From Cylindrodendrum hubeiense (lineage: Eukaryota > Ascomycota > Sordariomycetes > Hypocreales > Nectriaceae): a DNA stretch of 59,513 nt. Made by a program: the position numbers and the translations under genes. Of this stretch, positions 22,302-32,102 are shown in pieces. The DNA is taken from NCBI GenBank assembly GCA_014621425.1, contig JAANBB010000243.1, positions 1 through 59,513 of the forward strand. Reading direction: 5' to 3'. The notes below the pieces were generated by a model. The model was not told the origin of the DNA. It made no database searches and worked only from the letters and a program-made list of their open reading frames with translations. How positions within the stretch are numbered: the first letter of the stretch is position 1; each line of letters begins with the position of its first letter.

Positions 22302-23357
22302 TTACAGCATCGCCTGCAGCCGTGGCTGCATGACATCCTCAGTCCGTAGGCCCACGTCGGCCGCCATTTTCACAAAAGACTCAGCCGCTCGCCTGGCCAT
22401 CTCCTCAGGCACGGCCTTGTCAGTCTCCGTTAACCTCTTGTTAAATACCTCAAAGCTCAGCCAGCCCTCGAAGCCCAATCCGTGCACAATGGCCCGTAGG
22501 ATTTGCTTCACAGGGAGATAACCGCCGTATTGGGGCTCGCCATAAAATAATCTTGCGTTGCGTGACCAGCTCATGCGAGTTGGTTGCTCTGCGTTGTAGA
22601 AGGGGTGGTTCTTGTCCAAGGGCTGGGCGAGTCGCTCGCCATCTGCCACCTGGATAAGGAAGAGCTTTGTAACATCGACGTCGGACAGTATCCTCTTGAT
22701 CGAGTTCATGGTTGCTTCTTCGTAGTCCGGAGTTCTTCCCGTTGGGGAAGCTGGGTCGGCGTAGATTCGGCCCAGGATATTGTAGCTGTCAAGGCAGACA
22801 CCAAAGTTGGGTCGGTCAACTCCCTTGACAATGTCCCAGCTGCCTTCCCAGGTGTCAATTCGAGTGCCCCAGCAGAGGCCCTCCATGGCGAACCGAATTG
22901 GCGGTGATGTCTGGAGACCCAAGTCGGCAGCCTCGGTAAAGTCGGAGATGGTGAGTTCCATGTCGTCAAGGACTTGGTCTGGGGAGAGGAAGCTGCTGGG
23001 GAAGAGGATGAGGTCGGTTCCCATGATGTGGGCGAGCTCGAACCAAAGCTGCAGCTCTTGCAATCTTCGGCGGTGCTCATCACGGTCGGCGAGACCGCCA
23101 AAGTGCATAAATGGCTGGAGGCAGATGATTTCTTGGTTTCGGGCATCGCAGAGTTGGCGCAGCTCTCGGGCGGCAGAGATTTGGTTCTCAGGGGTGTCGC
23201 CGCCTGGATATGACTTGGCCATGTCCACGAGGTCTTCGTAGAATACCTCGATTCCTGTGAAGCCGTACTTCTGGGCCATGTCCAACTTGTGTGGCATGGA
23301 GTGGCCGGCGAAGCAGCGTCCCAGGGACATGGTGCATATGCTTGGCTTGTGTGCCAT
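22302..23357 (-). CDS. qutC: 3-dehydroshikimate dehydratase (protocatechuate-forming)
   Basis: Third step: converts 3-dehydroshikimate to protocatechuate, which enters the beta-ketoadipate pathway. Intronless, 351 residues, as usual for the family. It is a xylose-isomerase-like TIM barrel with a divalent metal. Recognisable segments are MSLGRCFAGHSMPHKLDMA, GFTGIEVFYEDL, IICLQPFMHF, RFAMEGLCWG (with the metal-ligand Glu), VCLDSYNILG (Asp), LFLIQVADGE, and LSFEVFNKRL (Glu). The start MAHKPSICTMSLGR matches the compact N-terminus of QutC/QA-4 proteins. It is divergent from qutB, sharing a 990-bp region with a strong QutA-type palindrome, so the two are probably co-induced. The convergent neighbour qutE ends 244 bp away. 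Confidence 0.96.
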   Translation of the reverse strand: MAHKPSICTMSLGRCFAGHSMPHKLDMAQKYGFTGIEVFYEDLVDMAKSYPGGDTPENQISAARELRQLCDARNQEIICLQPFMHFGGLADRDEHRRRLQELQLWFELAHIMGTDLILFPSSFLSPDQVLDDMELTISDFTEAADLGLQTSPPIRFAMEGLCWGTRIDTWEGSWDIVKGVDRPNFGVCLDSYNILGRIYADPASPTGRTPDYEEATMNSIKRILSDVDVTKLFLIQVADGERLAQPLDKNHPFYNAEQPTRMSWSRNARLFYGEPQYGGYLPVKQILRAIVHGLGFEGWLSFEVFNKRLTETDKAVPEEMARRAAESFVKMAADVGLRTEDVMQPRLQAML

Positions 23358-24347
23358 TGTGTATTTTGATATGGAGAGGATGGGTGAGGTGAAGTTTCGA
23401 GTATGGGGATGGAGTTGATGATGGACAGATGGATACGATGGAACTTTAGAGATGAATAGTGATAACAGAGTGTCGACTTGACAAGAGTTATCAGGGGGAT
23501 GCGAGAGTATTGGAAGAGTTCTACAGACAATGGAGTCGATGGGTCCAACAAGCGAGATGATAAGTCATCAAGAGTCTGGCAACCTTTTGTTTATCAGGCT
23601 CCAGCAAAGCGGAGATGGGTAAACCGGGCCTCATGACGAATCAAGGCTTTCAAGCCTCGTTTCGATAGCAAGAGACCGGGCCGTGTTTTCGATATGTGAC
23701 AGGCCGGCCCTGTTGGGGGCGGGTATCGTCATCATTTGGGGGTCACAAGACGCAAGGAAACGATCTGCCGGATTAGTAACAGCGCAATGGCAGATTCCCG
23801 GATCCTTGAGAATGCGAGTTTATCCCAGAAATCGAGATGCGAGATGGGGATGTATCGTGGCGATGAACGATGGTGGTGTAGACCGGGGGGCGCGCTGGGT
23901 AAACCTTTACCCCGGCGGCTTGGCGGGGGCGTGTTCGGGACAACGCTCGTCGGCAATGCGGCGACTCAGATGGGCGATTGAGCTGCCCCGGATGAATTGA
24001 GCACAGATTCCTGTGGATATTCAGTGGAAAAACCCTTGTGACGGCCATTGCTTTTGCGGGGGCCCCGGGGAATCTGATCTCGCATGAACGTTGCTTTGCC
24101 GTGATGACCAGAGATTCCGCCGAGTTATGAGTGGACACTACTTGAAGAGACCGAGGCCCTAGTAGACGACAAGGCACTATAATGAGAGCGACAGGCCTGT
24201 AGTCTTTTGTTAGTCTTTTCGTACAGCACATAACTCCCCGCCCAACTCTCTACCCAATTCTCCGCCCAACTCCCCAGACTTTGTCCAACTTCCCCATACT
24301 CTCTCCCCCATACAATACTCACAACCACAACCCTCACAACCGCAACA
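23358..24347. other. Divergent qutC/qutB intergenic region
   Basis: Shared upstream region of qutC and qutB. Besides the full palindrome listed at 23897-23912, a half-site GGGTAAACC occurs at 23617-23625. The qutB leader, 24235-24347, is C/A-rich with repeated CCCAACTCTC-like words, typical of fungal 5' leaders. No gene is supported; short frames on both strands lack motifs. Confidence 0.5.
23897..23912. promoter_or_regulatory. QutA/QA-1F-type activator palindrome
   Basis: GGGTAAACCTTTACCC is a perfect inverted repeat of GGGTAA/TTACCC with a 4-bp centre. It matches the 16-bp QA-1F consensus of Neurospora (GGRTAARYRYTTAYCC) at 15 of 16 positions. It lies 540 bp upstream of the qutC start and 435 bp upstream of the qutB start, so it could serve both divergent genes. 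Binding by the QutA protein encoded at 33027 is inferred. Confidence 0.7.
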
Positions 24348-25372
24348 ATGTCTCTACAATCGTACCCTTCAGGCGATACCCTCGCCTCCGACGAGGTCTC
24401 CCAGCTTGACCGCCACGGCTACCTCTTTGGCAAGAAGCTGACGCACTCGCTGTCGCCCTTCTTCCACAATGTCATTTACCGCGATCTTGGCCTGCGTTGG
24501 GGCCAGGTCCGTCTGGACTCTGCAGACATTCCCAGCTTCATGGAACTCGCCCGCCATCGCGACTTTTATGGTAAGAACCCCGCATTATGAGGCATTGAGA
24601 CATTGAATTAAGCTAACATTGTTTCTTCTCAGGCGCTTCTGTCACCATGCCCAACAAGGTCGCCATCCTGCCATACCTCGATGAGCTGACCGAGGAGTGC
24701 CGCGATGTCGGTGCCTGCAACACCCTGTTCCTCCGTGAGGAGAACGGCCGCCGCATCTTCTGCGGCGCCAACACCGATACCATTGGCATCCGAGAGTCCT
24801 TCTACCAGAACGTCGCCGACCCCGACGCCGTCTTCCACAACCGCCCGGCCCTCGTCGTCGGCGGCGGCGGTGCTGCCCGCAGCGCCATCTACGCGCTGTG
24901 GAAGTGGATGAAGCCCACTGCCATTTACCTTGTCAACCGCGACGAGGCCGAGGTCGAGGCCGTCATTAAGGATTGCCAAGCCCGCGGCTACGGCGACCTG
25001 CTGCTGCACGTCAAGACCGTCTCGCAGGCCATTGACCTCGAGGCCCCCGGTGCCATCGTCGCCTGCGTGCCCGACTTTGAGCCCCAGACGCCCGAGGAGC
25101 TGCTCGCGCGCGCCGTCACCGAGGCCTTCCTGGACAAGGAGACCAAGGGCGCCATCCTGGAGATGTGCTACAACCCCACGCCCTTCACGCGCCTGGGTGC
25201 CATCTCCGAAGAAAAGGGCTGGCAGGTGATCCTCGGCACCGAGGCGCTCATCTGGCAGGGCCTGGAGCAGGACAAGTACTGGACCGGCCGCTCGATAGAC
25301 GAGCTGCCCAAGGAAAAGGTGCAGCTGGCCATTACCGAAAAGGTGGAGCAGCGCGCCACGTCAAAACTGTAG
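24348..25372 (+). CDS. qutB: Catabolic quinate/shikimate 5-dehydrogenase
   Basis: First step: NAD-dependent oxidation of quinate to 3-dehydroquinate, and of shikimate to 3-dehydroshikimate. Two exons, 24348-24570 and 24633-25372, with a 62-bp intron (GTAAGA...TTCTCAG), give 320 residues. The substrate domain has [15 protein letters not shown] and [12 protein letters not shown], where the conserved Lys acts as catalytic base, and [10 protein letters not shown] supplies Asn/Asp ligands. The Rossmann part starts with [16 protein letters not shown], followed by VNRDEAE. An acidic or neutral residue after that strand would favour NAD; specificity is not certain from sequence. The C-terminal half has very high GC, with almost only C/G-ending codons, suggesting strong expression on induction. 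Confidence 0.95.
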
Positions 25373-26052
25373 AGGAGGCTCTTTTAAGGGATTGCATAGC
25401 GTTTTGGGTATGACCATGTCGTGTACGACAGATAGATCATGATGTTTTGATAGTGAGCAGCGAGCATTTTATGGCCACATTTATGAAAAAGACATTTCAT
25501 TTTTAGCTTCACATAACCCTGATGGATTCATTTCGTGTATTCAATAGTTATTAGATTAGCCATCAGATTATGCTTAAGCAATAAAATCGTTCGAGAACAA
25601 TGCTCAGTCTCCGATGACGGCGGGTGGTGGTAAGATTGTGGGTTGCGCGACATGCGCAACCTCCACCGCCTGCCACGCCTGTCCTTGCGCTGCGAGCGGG
25701 CAAACGATGCGCGTAACATGGCTCGTTCGGGAAAACAAGACAACCGACCAAGCCGCGTAATTCAGGAGTCTCCTCCAGCTAGCCTGAGTTATTTTTTCCG
25801 TGTCCGCCCAACGCTCAATGGGTCGATGGGTGACTGACACTGCAAAGTTTTCTTTTCGGGCCGGGGTCACATAGTGGGTCGTGATGCGGCGCGATGAGCA
25901 TGGGGAGCACGAAATGTGGAAGAGAGACAGCAACGTGTCGTAATTTAAAAGTTCTTATTTGTTATTGGCCCTTGTCCATTGGAAGCATGAGTTTATCGTA
26001 CAGGGAAATGCAGTCCAATCTTTATGTCCATTCATTATCACACAGAAACCCC
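25373..26052. other. Downstream of qutB, no gene
   Basis: Terminator side of qutB, followed by unremarkable sequence. Frames at 25604-25933 (minus) and 25643-25837 (plus) have no recognisable domain. The qutD relic begins at the right end. Confidence 0.5.
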
Positions 26053-26280
26053 TCAAACGTCCTTGCTCTCCACCTGCTCGGTCGCGGCCTTCTCCTCCTT
26101 CAGGTCGACACCGGCAATATTCTGACGGAATTCTTCGTCGTGCAGTCGTAGTTCCTCTAGGACAGTAGAGTGAGCCTTCCTGATTGGCTTGATCTCAAAG
26201 AGGCGGTCCATAGCCTCCAGGGGAATTCCCTTGGTTTCCGGGACGCAGAAGAACACAAAAACGATAGAAATCATCATCAA
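26053..26280 (-). pseudogene. Truncated quinate permease (qutD) relic
   Basis: This minus-strand fragment encodes the last 75 codons of a quinate permease plus the stop. It starts abruptly at a codon for Leu in ...LMMISIVFVFFCVPETKG, covering the end of the last membrane helix and the cytosolic tail (MDRLFEIKPIRKAHS, FRQNIAGVDLKEEKAATEQV). A hand alignment to the intact qutD (38040-38269) shows about 39 differences in 228 bp, no indel, mostly third-position or Ile/Val changes; the final stretch around KEEKAATEQVE is identical for over 30 bp. The break lies at GGCTCGCTGA, with unrelated sequence beyond. No start or upstream exon is present, so no transporter can be made. The location between qutB and qutR is where Neurospora keeps qa-y. 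Confidence 0.88.
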
Positions 26281-27370
26281 GGCTCGCTGATCGTGTGACC
26301 GAATTTTCTGGTTTCGAAGCGCCGCCAAAGTGGAACGTAAGGTAATGGCCACATGTGATCAAAGGCGCTTCAGAGTATGAAAGGAGCAGACACTAGTGGA
26401 GACTGTGGAGGCAAGGGTCAGCTCGGTCTCAAAGGCAAAGTGGTGCATTTATGTTGATTATTGAAGCGGTCTCGGGAACTGATAGGTGACATGTCAGCGG
26501 CCTCCTGTTGGCGCCAGGTTATCCTGGAGTCATGGGGCTCAGTTTGCCGGCCTAGAGCTTTTAGTGTATGTGAATATGTTCCTGAAGCGCCGGTATTGGG
26601 CTCTGGTTGTATCTGGTCCTCGAGTTTGTGGATCTTGAGGACTGGGTAGAGACGGGGTCGTGATAGTGGCATAGCCTGGAACTGTAGGTCGTGGATTTTA
26701 GGGTCAGATTGTTCCAAAATCGCGGAAGTAGAACCACTGAAAGGGTTTAGAACTTTTACCCAGTGATGTGTCTCGAGCTCTGGCTGGTTGTTCTCGAGTT
26801 GCGACCATCAAGCTCTAGGCATGAAAATGGCATTGGCGCCACGAAGGGAAGTCAGTAGCCAGCGCCGCAGAGGCAATCGTCGAGCTGTGGCCTTGAGGGA
26901 ACACCCTAACTTATTTACTCTTCCACAAGGCATACTGCTTGGATGGCTTCTGCTCCATGATGCCAGCTCACAGTCAACAGCCAAGGCTTTCGGAGAAGGA
27001 TCGTACCATCTAACATTGACAAACCTGTATTCACATTCTCTGGCATTACATGTAGGTACCTACACATTCCAATTATAATCTGCCAGCTTCTTTCCTCAAG
27101 CGTACCACGTCGTAGAGTTCAGATGAGCGTACAATCACGCGTCCAGCCTCGAGTTGCATTAGGCAGGTGTAAGAGAGACCAGGCGGTGCCTCGGTGGGGT
27201 CGCCACTCTGGGCGGGGGCGGCGACGGGGGACCAGACCATGGTATCCCTCGTTCCGAAACCGAATTTGACAATACCCCAGTTTTCCTTCTTGATCTCCCT
27301 GGTCTGCTCGGATGTGGGCGTAGGTGTGGGGAGGGGACCGGCTCGGGAGGGTGGAGTATCGGGCTTCGAC
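26281..27370. other. Repeat-derived spacer inside the qut cluster
   Basis: No gene. The part 26765-26900 resembles two segments near 51.47-51.56 and 52.16-52.25 kb: CTCTAGGCATGAAAATGGCA followed by GCGCCACGAAGGGAAGTCAG and GAGCTGTGGCC. It is thus a stray copy of the right-hand minisatellite landscape. The rest, 26281-26760, has no recognised feature apart from a TTTTACCC word at 26754-26761. Confidence 0.6.
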
Positions 27371-27780
27371 GCACGGGGGTGGGGGCGTGGGCGGGCAATG
27401 TGCCCGGCTTTGCAACATATGTTAGCTTTTTGGTTCATCAGTTAAGGTGAGTAACACAAACGTTGTAGCATTTTCAGCCTCGGCCACCACCATGGCCACC
27501 ACGACCACCACGGTCACCTCCACCGCTGCCGTTGCCGTTGCCGTTGCCGCCGCCGGAGTTGTCCTTGAAGGCCTTGACCAACTCGGTCAAGGCCCGGACC
27601 TCGTCGACGGTGGTGGGCATCTATAGAATTGGTAGTTAGCAATGTTCTATTTCCCAAGCAAGTGAGGATCTGTTAAATTGTGAGTAGTTACAGTGACTTG
27701 TCCACGGGGGAGGGAGGGCGACTAGTTCGTCGGGGTGTGGATGGCTGAGGGAAGGAGAGAGAAAAAATGAGTGTGTGGAA
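27370..27780 (-). pseudogene. Broken copy of the Gly/Arg-rich CCHC zinc-knuckle gene family
   Basis: Reading from the ATG at 27620 on the minus strand gives MPTTVDEVRALTELVKAFKD, then Gly/Asn/Arg-rich sequence and KCYN, as in the family members at 40.0 and 45.0 kb. Three lesions are visible: a TGA stop between GGGRG and KCYN; loss of the AG acceptor of the intron that splits the knuckle (CATATG instead of CATAGTG); and loss of the last knuckle cysteine (GHIARPRP). The upstream 5' intron (GTAACT...CTATAG) is still recognisable to about 27690. The stretch to 27780 is the remnant of the upstream exon (compare 43.1-43.3 kb). Confidence 0.72.
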
Positions 27781-28657
27781 ACGCACAGGTTGAGGTTTGC
27801 CTAGCTGCCCTGCAATGGAAAGAGGTTATCCAAAGAGGCAAAATAGGGTCAAGATGACTGTAGTTATAGTTGTTGATTAATTTAGCTAGAAAGGAAGCCC
27901 GGCTTCCGCTGTGATCGTAGTGATACAGTGTATTGATACAGTGTGAATAAAATATGAAACTGTGCCATTGCCTCACGTGATCCAGTTCATCCACTGTCTC
28001 CGGGTGTCGGGACGCAAACATCTCGAGTGGTGAAGTCTTGAGTCTGTTATTGGCGAGTGTGCATAATACTGTCAAGCCAGCGCTCAACTTTAGGTGAATT
28101 TTAGCAATCAGGTTCTTCATCTGAACTGCGTGCGTTTAGCCTGCCAGCAGTTACAAATCATTCAAATTATCAGATAGGAATTTACTATAGGGTACGTCTC
28201 TTTCAATGCTCAACATGAGGGACATGATATCAAAAATCGCGCCAGCATGCATATTACTCACAAGCTTTTCTGTAGACATCTGGATCATAACTAATAGATG
28301 ATTTGGATCTCATTGACATCAAGTAGTGGGCTTGAGCTCTGGGCGTGAGGGTGTTCTCGGCGCCGCGGAGGCAAGCCAATTTCCACGGAGGCAGGCCAAC
28401 GCCACGGAGGCAGCCACGAAGGCAGATCAGGGTATCTATGCCGCGAAAGTCGTGAGTCACTATAACTAGGAAGGGGATGTGTCTCCAGGTTGAAACTGCG
28501 ATAAGGGACCTTGGCGTTCTTGAAGAACATGCCCTCCCGCCGCATCGTCTACGTTCGCGGAATAGAGAAACCTACAACCCAAGTCGCTGTGGAACCGCGG
28601 CGTTGGACCATCAGAACGACATGATATGGGTCACAAACGACAAAAAGATATAGGAAT
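27781..28657. other. Spacer with stray CCACGAAGGC repeats
   Basis: No supported gene. At 28330-28455 lies a block of GCCACGGAGGCAGCC-type units ending in GGCAGATCAGGGTATCTATG, nearly the same as 52.77-52.92 kb. It is preceded by a GAGCTCTGGGCGTGAGGGTG minisatellite unit, as at 52.55 kb. The 132-codon minus frame at 27722-28120 is mostly non-family sequence with a zinc-knuckle-gene remnant at its end. Confidence 0.6.
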
Positions 28658-28741
28658 AGCCCGATGCGGGGGTCGAACCCGCAACCTTGAGATTGCAGTG
28701 CTCTTAAGAGTCTCACGCTCTACCGATTGAGCTAACCGGGC
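28658..28741 (-). tRNA. tRNA-Lys (anticodon CTT), with intron
   Basis: The minus strand folds as a tRNA: acceptor stem GCCCGGT pairing with ATCGGGC, D-arm AGCTCAATCGGTAGAGC, anticodon arm TGAGA-CTCTTA...TCTCA with anticodon CTT, and T-arm GCGGGTTCGACCCCCGC. An intron of about 11 bases (AGAGCACTGCA) interrupts the anticodon loop one base after the anticodon, the standard nuclear tRNA intron position. The mature length is about 73. It lies between the permease relic and qutR. Confidence 0.93.
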
Positions 28742-28742
28742 T

Positions 28743-29348
28743 CAATCTCTTATGTTCGACTTTTGATGGTGGCGGCTCTTCAATTCCGTGTTGGATATTC
28801 CACGAATGCCGTCTCGGGGAGTTTACTGGTGATGACCAAGGCCGCGCCATCATCACCTTTAGTACCGGGAAGCTAATTTATAAATCTTAGTAGAATACTG
28901 GTAGGAAGACTGTAAGTACGACCACTACTCCTAGGGTAGGGTTGGTTGATTTTTTCACGTGGAGGGACGTGGAATCAAGAAACGCGTTAACCTGCATCAT
29001 AAAGCCAGTACACAGTAAATTCTTAATCCAAATTCAATACTAGGTCAGTACTTGGGACATTGTTTGTTACCGGAGGTCTTTATTGCTGATGGTGGTGTGC
29101 ATTGGCGCCGACATTATTCTTTCAAGGCGAGTGATGTTTGTGATTTTCGCAGTTGTTCCAAGGCACTAGATGTCGCTAATCTTCAGCACTACAGGCACCT
29201 TCAACAAACTCCTCGGGTGTCTTAATTTTGATACATTATTAGCACCTATTATTTACTGCATATTACTCACAAGGTTTTAAAGCAGACAGACACCTGGATC
29301 ATAACTAGTAGATGATTTGGATCTCATTGATATTTACTTATTTGGTTT
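28743..29348. other. Intergenic, 3' side of qutR
   Basis: A/T-rich sequence with no gene. The stretch 29265-29330 (CTCACAAGG...ACACCTGGATCATAACTAGTAGATGATTTGGATCTCATTG) repeats 28257-28318 almost word for word; it is therefore a short direct duplication of about 60 bp flanking the tRNA region. Confidence 0.6.
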
Positions 29349-32102
29349 CTATGCCCCTTCTTCGTCAAGAAGCTGCAACCTCGGTTGCAGCTCCTCGCGA
29401 TTGGAATTACCACCGTCCTCATCAGGATACGCGTGGAACACCTCTCTTCTCATGAGCCTCCTGGGCGCCCGCCTTCCAGTAAATAGCTCAAACTGAGCGA
29501 AGCCTTGCTCAGGCAATAGGTCCAACCCGTCCATTGCCACCCAACCTCGTGCTGATTCCCGTCTGACCTGCTCGAGCAGGGGTGTCGTCAACGTTTTGTA
29601 GGCTAGCTCAATCACGACGCCTCCAGTGCGGCTGCCAAGCCACGGTTCTGGGACAGTAAAGTCTGGGGCAGGAACATCGCCGATGCGGTGTGTTGGGACA
29701 CACGAAACGATGACTGTGGGCAGTCGGAAATCATCAGGCCAGGCATCGTCCAGGGATTCGATGACGTGAAATCGTGCGGCCTCGGCGCCAGGGCTGAACA
29801 ACTTGAAGTCCTGTTTCTCGAGGAGTTGAGTGAAGTGAGATACCATATTTTCCGCATTTTGCAAGGTACGGTTATAAATGACCACATTCTTCATGCCAAT
29901 CTGGAGCATTGCGTAGACTGTAGCACGCGCCATGCCGCCGGCACCAATGACCAGCCCACAGGAACTTGACACAACAGCGTTGGCAGGGGAGAGACCACGG
30001 CGGATGCAAGCTCGGATGCCCACCCAATCCGTGTTTTCTCCATAGAGAGCCTTGATCGGGCCAGCCCTGTTGCTGCCATAGAAGAAGCCTGCACCCATCG
30101 GGACCGAGCCATCGGGGTTCAAGTGACGAATTGGAATAAGAGTATTCACAGCACCGATTGCTCGGGCATGACTGCTTAGTGTGTGTGTCAAAGTGATTAC
30201 TTCAACCTTGAATGGGAGCCCGACTGAGGCACCTCCAAAGTTGGGATCTTCGAGGAGGTGTTTGATACCGCGAAGTGTGGCTGATGAGAAAGGTTGATAA
30301 CGATGTGGAATGCCACAAGCCTTCAGTGCAGAAGTATGCATGGCAGGGGACAGACTGTAATCCACGTTGGCGCCAAAAACGTAGAGCTTCATTTCGTCGT
30401 AGATGAATGACGAGAACAAGGCCTCAGTTGCTCCGCGTGCGGTGACGCATGGCATGATTGGTGGTTTTGGGTTGACTCTCGCAAGGGATTCGGGTCTGAC
30501 CACCGTCAGGATGCTATTGAAAGACGCCGAATTGCGACCCAACGGCCCGGAGTTGTACGCGATGAGTGGTATTTTGGGCTCTTCCATCGCAGCCACGGCG
30601 CACCTCAGCTGTGCGATGCTGAAGTTGTCTTCGATGCACGATGCCGGGCGAATCAGTCGAGCGAGGTGGCAACCAAGACGGTTGGCTTTGTTGTAGTATG
30701 AAACCCAGGCTGAGGATTCCCAGGGTGGAGGATCTGTGACGATGAAACAGTTTCCGATGATCTTGGTTCTTTTTCGAGCAACCAGGATTTGAGCTATGTG
30801 AGGATTGTCTAGCCTCAGGTCGACTGTCATCATTTCTGGAGCAAGTCGAACGGCGTGGTGAATGAGGTCGAGGTACACACGAATCCCATCTTCGCTGGCC
30901 ATGTGAGGCAAGAAAATGTGGAGGATTATGGGCAGGATTGTGCTTCTCCTGACCCTTCCGATGCCCCTTGTAATGTCGCCAGCCAACTTGGCGCTCAGTT
31001 CGCTTACTGCAATATTTGAGTCTGGATGTTTCTCGAGGTGCTCGGCGAGATCGTGCACCACGATCTGGATGACATCTGCCCCCATCACGTGTTCTTCTAT
31101 GTCCACGCTCTCGTTTAGAACATCAGTTAATGGAACCGACATAGCGTAGGTGAACTGGCGTTCCTCAGTGGGAATCCTGGCCAGAGGGAAGGCGGATTCG
31201 ATGAAGGGGATAGTTCCGGACGGGTATATCAATGACAGGAATTTGAGGAAGTGTCTTTCGACATACTTCAATGACAGATATGGGGTCGAAGTTCTCTGTA
31301 GTAGGGATCGTCTGGTGGAGGAACTTTCTGACAACTTGGCAGGCTTCTCCGAGCCGTTGAAGAACTCAAAGTTGGTGCAAGTCCTGAAAATGGCACTGCT
31401 GACGTTGATCAAGTTCCATATCTTGCCCGAGTCGTTGATCCTAAGGTGCTGCTGAATTGCATCGGCGTCACGCACGACATGGATGACAGGGTTGGTGGCA
31501 GCAAATTCTCGAAGAAGACTCTGGACGCGGCTCTCCAGCCAGGAACATACAAGAATGCAGCCGCTGTGGTGACGCTCGAGGGTGGTTTGGAGAATCTTGG
31601 CTTGCTGCTTGTAGCACTCAGCTGAGCCATGCTTGGCTTTGTAGCCCGCACTGGAGAAGCCCGAGGCACGTTGGAAGACAGTCTCCAGGTCGATTACTTT
31701 TCGGTTCATGGCCTGGGATGCCATGATTGCAAGCGTGGACTTGCCGGCGCCTCGAACGCCGGCGAGGAGCATAGAGGCATCTGGGTTGAACTCGGGGACC
31801 TCGCCCGTCAATGGGGGGTTGGTTGGCGAAGACGGTCGTGTCAAGGCATCGTGAGGTTCTGGTCGCGACGCACCGAGCGGCCCTCGCGGGGGCGTCAAGG
31901 TGATCTGGGGTTGGGGTTGGGACTGGGTTTGAGTCTGGCTGTTGCTGCTGATGCTGCTGCTACGGCTGCTGCTCATCTGGCTATGAGACTGCGACTGCGA
32001 ATGCGTGCGCGAGTGGGAGTGGGCGAGCGGCGGCGGAGGGGTTCGCGCGAGCACGTCCTCGTGGCCAAGCATGGCCCCGAGGGGTCTCTTGACGCCGGCC
32101 AT
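29349..32102 (-). CDS. qutR: Quinate pathway repressor QutR (qa-1S), AROM-derived
   Basis: QutR binds and silences the QutA activator when quinate is absent; it evolved from the last three domains of the pentafunctional AROM enzyme (established). Intronless, 917 residues. Residues 1-100 are a Ser/Gln/Pro-rich extension with (QTQSQPQ)-like repeats. A shikimate-kinase-like domain has P-loop GVRGAGKS (115-122). A type I dehydroquinase-like domain spans about 310-540. A shikimate-dehydrogenase-like domain covers about 580-890, with GANVDYSLSPAMHTS, GASVGLPFKVEV, GENTDWVGI and VIGAGGMARATVYAM. In the SDH-like part the enzyme's N-V-T-x-P is changed to S-V-G-L-P, consistent with ligand sensing without catalysis. 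The gene is divergent from qutA. Confidence 0.94.
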   Translation of the reverse strand: MAGVKRPLGAMLGHEDVLARTPPPPLAHSHSRTHSQSQSHSQMSSSRSSSISSNSQTQTQSQPQPQITLTPPRGPLGASRPEPHDALTRPSSPTNPPLTGEVPEFNPDASMLLAGVRGAGKSTLAIMASQAMNRKVIDLETVFQRASGFSSAGYKAKHGSAECYKQQAKILQTTLERHHSGCILVCSWLESRVQSLLREFAATNPVIHVVRDADAIQQHLRINDSGKIWNLINVSSAIFRTCTNFEFFNGSEKPAKLSESSSTRRSLLQRTSTPYLSLKYVERHFLKFLSLIYPSGTIPFIESAFPLARIPTEERQFTYAMSVPLTDVLNESVDIEEHVMGADVIQIVVHDLAEHLEKHPDSNIAVSELSAKLAGDITRGIGRVRRSTILPIILHIFLPHMASEDGIRVYLDLIHHAVRLAPEMMTVDLRLDNPHIAQILVARKRTKIIGNCFIVTDPPPWESSAWVSYYNKANRLGCHLARLIRPASCIEDNFSIAQLRCAVAAMEEPKIPLIAYNSGPLGRNSASFNSILTVVRPESLARVNPKPPIMPCVTARGATEALFSSFIYDEMKLYVFGANVDYSLSPAMHTSALKACGIPHRYQPFSSATLRGIKHLLEDPNFGGASVGLPFKVEVITLTHTLSSHARAIGAVNTLIPIRHLNPDGSVPMGAGFFYGSNRAGPIKALYGENTDWVGIRACIRRGLSPANAVVSSSCGLVIGAGGMARATVYAMLQIGMKNVVIYNRTLQNAENMVSHFTQLLEKQDFKLFSPGAEAARFHVIESLDDAWPDDFRLPTVIVSCVPTHRIGDVPAPDFTVPEPWLGSRTGGVVIELAYKTLTTPLLEQVRRESARGWVAMDGLDLLPEQGFAQFELFTGRRAPRRLMRREVFHAYPDEDGGNSNREELQPRLQLLDEEGA

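Noticed and set aside
26740..26761. Possible QutA site (GGGTTTAG...TTTTACCC) near the permease relic
   Set aside because: Half-site spacing is wrong (19 bp instead of 16) and only one half fits the consensus.
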